Shown here: positions 1 to 6,145 of the stretch, in pieces
How the letters are laid out: the number at the start of each line of letters is the position of its first letter
Position numbering within the stretch: position 1 is the first letter of the stretch
Source of the DNA: Candidatus Bathyarchaeota archaeon
GTDB taxonomy: Archaea > Thermoproteota > Bathyarchaeia > Bathyarchaeales > Bathyarchaeaceae
Reading direction: 5' to 3'
NCBI GenBank assembly: GCA_023136395.1
Contig: JAGLRI010000062.1
Coordinates: forward strand, 1 to 7,231
Length of the DNA: 7,231 bases
Made by a program: the position numbers and the translations under genes
Notes under the pieces: generated by a model
Seen by the model: only the letters and a program-made list of their open reading frames with translations
Told to the model about the DNA's origin: nothing
Database searches by the model: none

Positions 1-2616
1 GTTGAAGTCTAAATCTAACGCATCGAAAATCTGATCGAAGGTTGATTGCATGTAATCCACATACTTCTCAATGTCTACCTCACTCTTGGAGACTAGTTGA
101 ATGGGTTTTACATGGGGTTTTTTAACAACCTTAACGAAGCTTATAATAGTTCCAGCTTTCACTTCGTCTCCTCTCTCGTGTAGAAGACGTGCAGCTTTTA
201 CGTGCTGTGGTGTAATCTTGGTATATGCACTGAGTTTTTTTCCTAGTACCACATTAAAAGCTAATTCGTCAAGTTCGAATTCACGCTGTTTTAACTTTTG
301 ATAACATTCGCGGACAATCTGTTGGATATTCCTTTTTGCATTCCTCATCTCGTCAGGGTATTTTACCTTTCCGAGTATATCTTTAATTTCGTTAAAGGGT
401 TTTTCTATTAGTTCTGGAATATGTCTTTTCTTACCAGTTAAGCCCTTTACATCAACCCTTCCATCGGGATAAATTCCTAAATAATTTTTTTTTCTAGAGC
501 TGAGAACGGCGAAACGATAAGTTTTTTCCAGATCTAGGTCTAATTTGAGATTCTTATCAGACCATTTCTTTAAGGCTTCTATTTGCCACGAGGAAGGAGC
601 CTTTAAGAAAACGCTATCCGTGTCCCCATAAAGGACATCTATACCTAGTTTTTTAGCCTCTTCTACTGTTTCCGTTATGGCTCGTCTTCCGTATGCCGCT
701 GTTGCTTCAGCTACAGGTGGGCAGTAGAGGTTGAACGTTTCAGCACCAAAGACACCATATGAGGCGTTCAATATTACCTTAAGTGCACTTTGTATGACGT
801 CATACCAATTTCTTAGCTCTTTGGAGAGCGATCCATCCTTGGATTTAGGTTTATACCATTTAACTCTGAGGTCTCTGAGTGAGCCTATCAGTAAGCTTTC
901 AAGCGCTCTATTTTTTTTACAGATCCAATAAGATGTTTCAGGAACTCTATTATCCTTACACTCTTCATGGGGACATCGAATAGACTGGTAGCCGAGATTA
1001 CAAACCTTGATTATTGATGGATAAAGACTAGCAAAGTCCATAACTGCTACATTAAAATGTACCCCAGGTGTTGGTTCGACGACTATTGCTCCTTTGTATT
1101 TTTTACCTTTTATGATAGCTTTAGTGGCAGTTACTCCTTTCAAAGCGAGGATGTCACTTGCGTTAGGGATAAGCATGTTTCGATGACGATGTTCGTAATA
1201 GAGGAAGCTTAAAATCCATCTTGAAACCCCCTGGCGACTTACGTCTTCCATAGGCATTCTGCTGATTCGGGATAAAGCCAGAATAAGCTTCATAACAAGA
1301 TTGTCATTAAACGTGGTAAGTTTAAGAGTGGTTTCAGCGTCGCGTATACAGTATCGTGCAAGTTCGTTGTATGCTAATTCAAATATAGGTTTGGTTAGTT
1401 CAAGTTTAGACATATTAATTAATGCCTCACCCACCTCACCCAAGGTCAAACCACGATATTTCTGATTAAATGCATAAATCCGAATTGACCTGTTGAAGAA
1501 GAACCTGTAGAGGTCGATGTGAACACCATATTTTAGTAGGCATATTCTTCGTCCTATTTTAATGGGAATCTGATCTCTTTTTAAACCCAAATTTAGAGCT
1601 CTACGCCACAGATATGGAAGATCGAAATCATCTCCATTGAACGTTAAAACAAAGGGGTAACTCCAAAGTGCCTCAAAAACTTTAAGTATAAGGTTTTCTT
1701 CGCGATCGAAATACTCAACGTTTACATCGAGAGGTAATTTTTTTTCGCCTTTCTTAATTCCTTCACGTGTTAAAAGTAAAATCCTCTTTTGACCGTCGGA
1801 TCCAAGAAGTGATGCACAAATTATAGGTTCTGTAGCTTCGTTTGGATTTGGGATACGGTCGGGGATAGGTGAGTGGACCTCTATGTCAAGAGCAACCCTT
1901 CGAAACTCTGGAGCTGGACATTCCAGAAGCCACGCCCATACCTCTGTGCACTCAAGGGACTCACCTAGCTCTTCTCTGAATAACTGACGAGTCCTAGTAA
2001 TCACATCCTTGGAGTTTTCGTATTCAACTTGAACAAGCTCACCATTTTTAATCTGATAAATCATGCCGGGAGCTAATTTCCGATCATAAATATATGACTG
2101 ATAATACCGTATGAATGCTTCCCAAACCTTTACTTCCTGCTTAACCCCTGGTATTTTAGCATATCCTGCAGGTATAATATTTCGTATACTCCCACTAGAG
2201 TGTCCCCCAATCGCCAAGGGATCATTAACCACAACCTTTGTTATGACCACCTCTTTATTCATAAGAGGATCATACTTCTTTATACGTTCAAAATGGTCAA
2301 ATCCAGGATGAGAAGTTAAACGATTTATTTTCTTGAGTTCATTGGGCTCAATGTTCGTAAGACAATAGGGCTTATGTCCAGTTGTATCATACCAAAAGTA
2401 AATTTTCTTTGATTTCGGTTCATATAATTTTATACAAGCAACCTTTTTTACTCCATCATAGGTTGCGGAAACAAAATATGAAGAGGATAAGGTTTGTGGA
2501 GATTCAGGTTGAAAATTATTAGGTAGTTTTGTATTAAAGGTAGAGATTCTACTCTCATTATTCCTAATCTCAGCTCTTTTTAAGAAGTCTTCAAGAGACT
2601 TCGTAGCCAATTTCAC
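1..2616 (-). CDS. polB: Archaeal family-B DNA polymerase (PolB1-like), C-terminus cut by window edge
   Basis: This is a replicative-type DNA polymerase with proofreading. An uninterrupted frame of 872 codons runs off base 1. Exonuclease motifs are intact: Exo I DIE (D244, E246), Exo II NGDDFD (N327-D332) and Exo III YCIRD (Y422, D426). Polymerase motifs are also intact: DFASLYPS (527-534), KVILNASYG (613-621, K613 and Y620) and YGDTDS (D665, D667), followed by the KxY motif (K710, Y712). The N-terminal text (DTTGHKPY, FDHFE, a DPLA block) and the C-terminal STFDQI block match, from memory, Sulfolobus PolB1. By that comparison only about 20 residues are missing at the edge. A Cys cluster (C548, C553, C566, with H550) sits between motifs A and B, as in TACK polymerases. 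The start is GTG at 2616; TTG at 2610, preceded by GGGGTGA, is almost as good. There is no intein. It lies 113 bases downstream of the phosphodiesterase gene and has its own TATA-like box. Confidence 0.97.
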   Translation of the reverse strand, partial: MKLATKSLEDFLKRAEIRNNESRISTFNTKLPNNFQPESPQTLSSSYFVSATYDGVKKVACIKLYEPKSKKIYFWYDTTGHKPYCLTNIEPNELKKINRLTSHPGFDHFERIKKYDPLMNKEVVITKVVVNDPLAIGGHSSGSIRNIIPAGYAKIPGVKQEVKVWEAFIRYYQSYIYDRKLAPGMIYQIKNGELVQVEYENSKDVITRTRQLFREELGESLECTEVWAWLLECPAPEFRRVALDIEVHSPIPDRIPNPNEATEPIICASLLGSDGQKRILLLTREGIKKGEKKLPLDVNVEYFDREENLILKVFEALWSYPFVLTFNGDDFDLPYLWRRALNLGLKRDQIPIKIGRRICLLKYGVHIDLYRFFFNRSIRIYAFNQKYRGLTLGEVGEALINMSKLELTKPIFELAYNELARYCIRDAETTLKLTTFNDNLVMKLILALSRISRMPMEDVSRQGVSRWILSFLYYEHRHRNMLIPNASDILALKGVTATKAIIKGKKYKGAIVVEPTPGVHFNVAVMDFASLYPSIIKVCNLGYQSIRCPHEECKDNRVPETSYWICKKNRALESLLIGSLRDLRVKWYKPKSKDGSLSKELRNWYDVIQSALKVILNASYGVFGAETFNLYCPPVAEATAAYGRRAITETVEEAKKLGIDVLYGDTDSVFLKAPSSWQIEALKKWSDKNLKLDLDLEKTYRFAVLSSRKKNYLGIYPDGRVDVKGLTGKKRHIPELIEKPFNEIKDILGKVKYPDEMRNAKRNIQQIVRECYQKLKQREFELDELAFNVVLGKKLSAYTKITPQHVKAARLLHERGDEVKAGTIISFVKVVKKPHVKPIQLVSKSEVDIEKYVDYMQSTFDQIFDALDLDFN

Positions 2617-2729
2617 CCCATCCCTAAAAGTATATATTCTATACTGTTAAAAATAAACTCTGGTTTCTACCATAACTTGTATGTTAACGCACACAAAATA
2701 TTATAGGATGTTTTTAGTAATCTTTGCGA
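2617..2729. other. Intergenic spacer between phosphodiesterase gene and polB
   Basis: This 113-base AT-rich spacer holds the polB promoter candidate at its left end. I see no strong T-tract on the minus strand after the phosphodiesterase stop, only a short TTTT, so read-through into polB is possible. It contains no credible ORF. Confidence 0.6.
2630..2638 (-). promoter_or_regulatory. TATA-like box for polB
   Basis: On the minus strand this reads AATATATAC, about 20-25 bases before the GTG (2616) and TTG (2610) start candidates. With the usual archaeal spacing of about 25 bases from TATA box to transcript start, transcription would begin at or almost at the start codon, giving a leaderless or near-leaderless mRNA. 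A second, weaker AT-rich candidate lies further upstream around 2645-2658. The assignment rests on position and composition only. Confidence 0.45.
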
Positions 2730-4418
2730 CTAGGATAAGTATCCTAAATTTCTTAATCTTTCCTCAACCTTTCTTTCGTCTTCTCTCGACATCTTGAATG
2801 TCTGCCTTTCTTTTATTTTCTCTGGTTGTGAGAATATGACTTTCCTCTTCGCAGAAGCACTATCTTCTTTGAAGATATCTATCAAAACCTTTCCATCCAT
2901 ATCTTTGGGGACAGGAATTCCAAACAAATGGAGGAGTGTAGGAGCTAAGTCGATTATTTTAGTGCCAACAATTTCAGCTCCTTCCTTAACTTCAGGACCT
3001 GAAATTATAAAAATACCATTCTTAGTGTGGGTACCAGTACACCGCGAGTCGAAGGATCCTTGTAGGAAAAGTGAGTCGTGCCCCAAACTTGTATCGGCTT
3101 CACATTCTGCATTGTTTATTGAGAAAATAATATCCGGAGCTTGGCTAACATACGGACCAGAATAGATCTCCTCGGGTGTATAAATCTCCATTTTAATTTT
3201 TTCTCCATTAATTGGATTATTCAACGTACTAAGTTCTTCGATGACATCACTTCGCAGCTTTTCGTACTCACTAAGCTTAACGCATCCTTTTGGTTCTCGC
3301 CCCATTAAATTGATGTATATCTGCCCAAAATGTGCAGAATGAGGAGAACTAAATGCTTTGGTTTGTGTCCAGTCTATTGCATCGATCATCCTTTCAAAGG
3401 AAAGATATCTAAAAATAAGTCTGTAAATTAACTCACGACCAACGAGTTTATAGATTAAACTTGAAATAAAACGATAAAAACTTGTTTTTCCTAATAAGAA
3501 GTAAAGTTTTTCGATATTACGTCCTAATAACACCAAAAGACTCTTCCTCTTTTTATCTCGTAACTTAAGAAAGCCTTTCTGCTTAAGCCAATCATTAACA
3601 TAAAATGTCCCGGTTCTGGGGCCGAATCCATGATCTGACATTACCATTATTATTTCCCCAGAGAACAACTTGATTAATTCTCCAATAAAGTGATCCAGTT
3701 TTTTCCAATAAGCCTTGATCGCGTTCGAGTAACGTTCAGCTTTTTCTGGCTCGTGTTGAGGATGATTTGCATCCATGTGTTTCCACATAACATGTTGAAT
3801 GCGGTCGGAGGAAGTAAATACTACCATAAAAAATTGGACATCGAAGTTTTGGATTAAATATTCTGCTACATTTTTCCGTTTTTCTGTGACCTTGTATACT
3901 TCTTTTAAAAATCGTTCCTCATCGAAGTATCGCCAGTAGTCTACATCTAACTCATATTGACCCACAACACGATTTAACTCATCTCCCAACTCTTTAGGAT
4001 AAGTAAAATTTACTCTCAGAGAAGGTGTGAACATACCAGTAATCATAAAGCCATTAACCCATTTGGGGGGAAACGTTCCAGGAATATTAACGAGTCCCGT
4101 GCTAACGCCATAACGATTTAATGTATTCCATATAGTCTTTTCCTTGATGGATCCCGGATTAGATGGATGTACAAAATAACTGTTGTTTTTACGTTCTATA
4201 AGGTCATAGATACCAAGTTCTCCAGGATTCTTACCTGTAGCAAAGCTCATCCAAGCTGGAAGCGTAACTGGCGGAGTTGTAGACTCTAATTCTCCGCTTA
4301 CGCCTTTATCCATAAGCTTTGCTAGATTGGGCAATATACCTTCTTTAACCCAAGGTTTTATGAGTTCAAATGTCGCGCCATCAAGTCCAATCACCAGAAC
4401 TTTTTTTGCGGCATTCAT
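2730..4418 (-). CDS. Type I phosphodiesterase / nucleotide pyrophosphatase family protein (alkaline phosphatase superfamily)
   Basis: This 562-residue protein is a metal-dependent phosphoesterase of the NPP-like branch of the alkaline phosphatase superfamily. The full set of expected two-metal and nucleophile residues is visible: D13 in GLDGAT, T52 in PPVTLPAW (nucleophile), D205 and H209 in SSDRIQHVMW, D262 and H263 in MSDHGFG, and H464 in GTHTKNG. A typical late block, IIDLAPTLLHLFGIPVP (488-504), closes the fold, and the end DERKVEERLRNLGYLS is a tail common in this group. Residues about 285-345 form a basic, hydrophobic-rich helical insert between the two halves. There is no signal peptide, since the catalytic strand starts at residue 7, so a cytoplasmic location is inferred. 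The start ATG has GGAGAA 9 bases upstream. The substrate cannot be told from sequence: nucleotide, phospholipid, sugar-phosphate and phosphonate diesters all occur in the superfamily. Confidence 0.93.
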   Translation of the reverse strand: MNAAKKVLVIGLDGATFELIKPWVKEGILPNLAKLMDKGVSGELESTTPPVTLPAWMSFATGKNPGELGIYDLIERKNNSYFVHPSNPGSIKEKTIWNTLNRYGVSTGLVNIPGTFPPKWVNGFMITGMFTPSLRVNFTYPKELGDELNRVVGQYELDVDYWRYFDEERFLKEVYKVTEKRKNVAEYLIQNFDVQFFMVVFTSSDRIQHVMWKHMDANHPQHEPEKAERYSNAIKAYWKKLDHFIGELIKLFSGEIIMVMSDHGFGPRTGTFYVNDWLKQKGFLKLRDKKRKSLLVLLGRNIEKLYFLLGKTSFYRFISSLIYKLVGRELIYRLIFRYLSFERMIDAIDWTQTKAFSSPHSAHFGQIYINLMGREPKGCVKLSEYEKLRSDVIEELSTLNNPINGEKIKMEIYTPEEIYSGPYVSQAPDIIFSINNAECEADTSLGHDSLFLQGSFDSRCTGTHTKNGIFIISGPEVKEGAEIVGTKIIDLAPTLLHLFGIPVPKDMDGKVLIDIFKEDSASAKRKVIFSQPEKIKERQTFKMSREDERKVEERLRNLGYLS

Positions 4419-4427
4419 CAGGTAAGA

Positions 4428-4433
4428 TTCTCC
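4428..4433 (-). promoter_or_regulatory. Ribosome binding site of the phosphodiesterase gene
   Basis: GGAGAA on the minus strand, 9 bases before the ATG at 4418, supports that start. Confidence 0.6.
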
Positions 4434-4454
4434 GTATTGTGTAATATTGCTATG

Positions 4455-4461
4455 TTTAAAA
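4455..4461 (-). promoter_or_regulatory. TATA-like box for the phosphodiesterase gene
   Basis: TTTTAAA on the minus strand is centred about 40 bases before the ATG at 4418. A transcript start near 4433 would leave a leader of about 15 bases that just includes the GGAGAA. This fits independent transcription after the T-rich terminator of speB. The call rests on composition and spacing only. Confidence 0.4.
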
Positions 4462-4496
4462 GAATTTTATGGTTATTACTTCTTATTGAAATAGAT

Positions 4497-4517
4497 AAAA
4501 AAGATGGGTAAAAAAAA
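4497..4517 (-). terminator. T-rich archaeal terminator after speB
   Basis: Directly after the speB stop codon the minus strand carries a T8 run (4510-4517) and then a T6 run (4497-4502). Consecutive T-tracts without a stem are the usual archaeal intrinsic terminator. This would separate the speB transcript from the phosphodiesterase gene downstream. Confidence 0.6.
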
Positions 4518-4518
4518 G

Positions 4519-5412
4519 CTATTTTTGTTTTCTAGAACATTCCATGTGACACAACACTTCAAAAATTGTTTTTGCAGCCTGTAAGGTCGTTGTTCCACGA
4601 TCATAGTTGGGGGCGACTTCTACTATGTCTGAGGCGATTATTTGACTATTACAAAGTTTATTCAAGATATTTAGAAACAGGTTCATAGAGAGACCGTCTG
4701 GTTCAGGGTTTTGTACAGCTAAGGAGAAAGCAGGGTCCAGGACATCCATATCAATTGTGAGGTAGATTTTTTCATGGTTAGCAAGGAAATTCTCAATATT
4801 CTTCATGGTTTTTTTAAAGCCTTCATTCCTGATCTGTTGAACCGTTACAAATTGAAGGTTAACTTTTTTTGCATAATCCAGTTCCTCTTTACATGCAGCG
4901 CGAACACCAATTTCCAAGATTTTATCAGAACCGATCTGTTCACAAATTCTTCGCATGAAGGTAGCGTGGGATACAGTTCTGCCCAGGTATTCGTTGCGTA
5001 GATCTAAATGGGCATCAAAGCTTACTAATGCAAAGTTTTCTTCAATACCCCGAACCGCACCCAAAGTTATGGTGTGCTCTCCACCGATACATAGAGGTAT
5101 TTTTTTTTCTGCGAGTAGATCTTTCACAACTAACTCCAGTCGGTTTAGAGTTTCATTCACTTCTCCAGTAATATGTAGATCCCCTAAGTCGTGAAGCTTC
5201 AACTCTTCCAAATCCATGCCAGCCCTAAAACTGTAGGTTTCGAGATTAAGTGAAGCTTCTCTTATAGCTGTGGGTGCGAATCGTGCTCCCGTGCGGTAAG
5301 TACTGGTACCATCGAAAGGAACGCCTAGAATAGCGTATTCGGCTTCTTGAAACGTTTTTTGTAAGCCAGCAAAAAGGAGGGATGGGGAAACAAAGAGCTC
5401 GCGATAACTCAT
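4519..5412 (-). CDS. speB: Agmatinase-type ureohydrolase (arginase family)
   Basis: This 297-residue enzyme of the arginase/agmatinase family hydrolyses a guanidino group to release urea at a two-manganese centre. All six metal ligands are present: H113 in GGEHT, D133, H135 and D137 in FDAHLD, and D221 and D223 in DMDVLDPA. H149 in SHATFMRR and E265 in VEVAPNYD are also conserved. The DLRNEYLGRTVSHAT stretch resembles archaeal agmatinases rather than true arginases. Its likely role is polyamine synthesis, acting on agmatine or, as in Thermococcus, on N1-aminopropylagmatine; sequence alone does not choose between them. The length is normal for the family. The start ATG at 5412 has AGGAGA 12 bases upstream, rather far, and lies only 2 bases after the stop of a 30-codon ORF, so translational coupling is possible. 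A T-rich terminator follows the stop codon. Confidence 0.93.
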   Translation of the reverse strand: MSYRELFVSPSLLFAGLQKTFQEAEYAILGVPFDGTSTYRTGARFAPTAIREASLNLETYSFRAGMDLEELKLHDLGDLHITGEVNETLNRLELVVKDLLAEKKIPLCIGGEHTITLGAVRGIEENFALVSFDAHLDLRNEYLGRTVSHATFMRRICEQIGSDKILEIGVRAACKEELDYAKKVNLQFVTVQQIRNEGFKKTMKNIENFLANHEKIYLTIDMDVLDPAFSLAVQNPEPDGLSMNLFLNILNKLCNSQIIASDIVEVAPNYDRGTTTLQAAKTIFEVLCHMECSRKQK

Positions 5413-5414
5413 TA

Positions 5415-5507
5415 TTAAATTGTCTCTCCTAATGTAGAAATCATTCTTTCAGAGATTTCCAGTTTTTCAGCAATTTCTTCTAAAACTTCCATTAATAACA
5501 CATTCAT
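5415..5507 (-). CDS. Putative 30-residue small protein or leader peptide upstream of speB
   Basis: I do not recognise this short frame. From ATG at 5507 it encodes 30 residues and ends with TAA 2 bases before the speB start. A GTG two codons in (5501) has GAGGT placed 6 bases upstream, better spacing than the first ATG, and would give 28 residues. The product is Glu-rich with regularly spaced Leu and Ile, suggesting one or two amphipathic helices; the piece IAEKLEISERMI faintly resembles part of a helix-turn-helix but is too short to be a domain. An in-frame TGA just before the ATG rules out an N-terminal extension, and I saw no sign that it is the end of a longer broken gene. It could be a real small protein, a regulatory leader peptide for speB, or chance. 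Confidence 0.4.
   Translation of the reverse strand: MNVLLMEVLEEIAEKLEISERMISTLGETI
5425..5430 (-). promoter_or_regulatory. Ribosome binding site of speB, inside the small upstream ORF
   Basis: AGGAGA on the minus strand lies 12 bases before the speB ATG and within the last codons of the upstream 30-codon ORF. The spacing is longer than usual, which would suit coupling to ribosomes finishing the small ORF. Confidence 0.5.
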
Positions 5508-5514
5508 ACCTCAG

Positions 5515-5527
5515 TACTTTGAAAGTA
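5515..5527. repeat. Short palindrome TACTTT-G-AAAGTA
   Basis: Two perfect 6-base arms are separated by one base. It overlaps the predicted transcript start of the speB unit, where a bound repressor would block initiation. It is a possible operator, but short palindromes also arise by chance in AT-rich DNA. Confidence 0.4.
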
Positions 5528-5551
5528 TTCTCCGTTCCGATCTTCTTTTAA

Positions 5552-5565
5552 AGGATATTTATCCT
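5552..5565. repeat. Short palindrome AGGATA-TT-TATCCT
   Basis: Two perfect 6-base arms surround a 2-base spacer. It abuts the minus-strand TATA-like box (5546-5552) and lies next to a rightward AT-rich box (5565-5574), so one bound protein could influence both divergent promoters. The operator function is inferred. Confidence 0.45.
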
Positions 5566-5635
5566 AAATATTTTTTCTTACGTCCTGCGAAATTGATTTA
5601 TGTAGCTTGTTCATAACGGAATTAAAATAAAAGAA

Positions 5636-6031
5636 GTGCAGAAATTGACACCGAGAGTTAATATTAAAAAATCGGGTATTAGTGTGTTCTCTTTTTTTAT
5701 CGCACTTGTGGGAGGAGCTGAGATTTTGGTCTTATTCCTTTCTGGTTTTCGTCTTTTTCCTCTCGGAGTTTTAGGTGCTTTAAGCTTAATATCTGCGTAC
5801 GGTTTATTTAGAATGAAAAAATGGTCGGTTTGGTTTGTTGTTGCTCATTTATTTCTAGGCACAACTTTTGCAGCGACCACCCTCTATGCTTCAGTCATGT
5901 TACAAACTTTTAGTTCAAATCTGAGTGTACTCTTATTTAATTTGATGTTAATTGCATACCTAATTATTACCATTATTTCTACAATGTTCATAGTGGTTAA
6001 AAGAGGAGAATTTTTAGTAAGCACTGCTTAA
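5636..6031 (+). CDS. Hypothetical four-helix integral membrane protein
   Basis: I do not recognise this 131-residue protein. It has a short basic N-terminus (KLTPRVNIKK) and four hydrophobic segments at roughly residues 16-36, 41-58, 64-88 and 97-121, with basic residues between helices 2 and 3 (RMKKW, 59-63) and after helix 4 (KRGE). By the positive-inside rule both ends would face the cytoplasm. There are no visible catalytic or metal-binding motifs. The start GTG at 5636 is the only reasonable one: no ATG occurs until residue 60, and the upstream frame closes at TAG (5603). Its ribosome site is poor, with only GGA about 15 bases upstream. It is divergent from the speB unit and 114 bases before egsA, with a possible terminator or promoter between, so co-transcription with egsA is uncertain. 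Confidence 0.75.
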   Translation: MQKLTPRVNIKKSGISVFSFFIALVGGAEILVLFLSGFRLFPLGVLGALSLISAYGLFRMKKWSVWFVVAHLFLGTTFAATTLYASVMLQTFSSNLSVLLFNLMLIAYLIITIISTMFIVVKRGEFLVSTA

Positions 6032-6071
6032 GAAAGAAAGGAATTCATTAAATTAAAAAGGAAATAAACTG

Positions 6072-6100
6072 AGAATTTTATCAATTTTTTTAAAAATTCT
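6072..6100 (+). promoter_or_regulatory. AT-rich inverted repeat: terminator of the membrane gene and/or egsA TATA box
   Basis: AGAATTTT (6072-6079) and AAAATTCT (6093-6100) are perfect 8-base inverted arms, and nested inside is AATTTTT-TT-AAAAATT (6083-6098). The T7 run (6085-6091) could end transcription of the membrane-protein gene. The TTTAAAAA at 6089-6096 is also placed to act as a TATA-like box with a transcript start near 6118, ahead of egsA. Both roles may apply; sequence alone does not decide. Confidence 0.45.
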
Positions 6101-6131
6101 TATTTGATAGTGAGAAAGGTAGTTATTACCT

Positions 6132-6139
6132 AAGGATGA
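6132..6139 (+). promoter_or_regulatory. Ribosome binding site supporting the TTG start of egsA
   Basis: AAGGATGA lies 6 bases before the TTG at 6146. The two ATGs overlapping it (6136 and 6139) are out of frame and meet TAA at once, and the egsA frame closes at TGA (6137). TTG is therefore the first usable start. Confidence 0.6.
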
Positions 6140-6145
6140 TGTAAG

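Larger units (their letters stand above)
5508..5635. promoter_or_regulatory. Divergent promoter region between the speB unit and the membrane-protein gene
   Basis: These 128 AT-rich bases must carry promoters for both directions. Leftwards, TTTAAAA on the minus strand (5546-5552) is a TATA-like box that predicts a transcript start near 5524, shortly before the small ORF. Rightwards, AT-rich candidates lie at 5565-5574 and around 5596-5602; I cannot choose between them. Two palindromes (5515-5527 and 5552-5565) lie in the region. Confidence 0.55.

Noticed and set aside
101..931. Plus-strand open frames of about 66 codons opposite polB (101-301 and 731-931)
   Set aside because: They lie antisense to a polymerase frame with all catalytic motifs intact, and their translations show no recognisable domain.
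484..1745. Runs of 8-9 T within polB (around 484-492, 911-918 and 1738-1745) as possible frameshift or phase-variation sites
   Set aside because: The polymerase frame stays open across every run and motifs on both sides are in the same frame. The runs fit Lys-rich codons in a low-GC genome.
1..2616. An intein or split gene in the polymerase
   Set aside because: Motifs A, B and C are uninterrupted and spaced normally, and no splicing motifs or extra domain are present.
2111..3165. Plus-strand open frames at 2111-2311 and 2794-3165
   Set aside because: They are antisense shadows of polB and of the phosphodiesterase, whose reading frames are clearly the real ones.
4774..5194. Two overlapping plus-strand frames opposite speB
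   Set aside because: They overlap each other and lie antisense to the conserved metal-binding core of speB, so they are shadows.
5415..5507. Small ORF as the remnant of a helix-turn-helix regulator or of an eIF5A gene sometimes found next to speB
   Set aside because: An in-frame TGA precedes its ATG, no further homologous-looking sequence lies upstream, and the peptide is too short and too weakly similar to support either origin.
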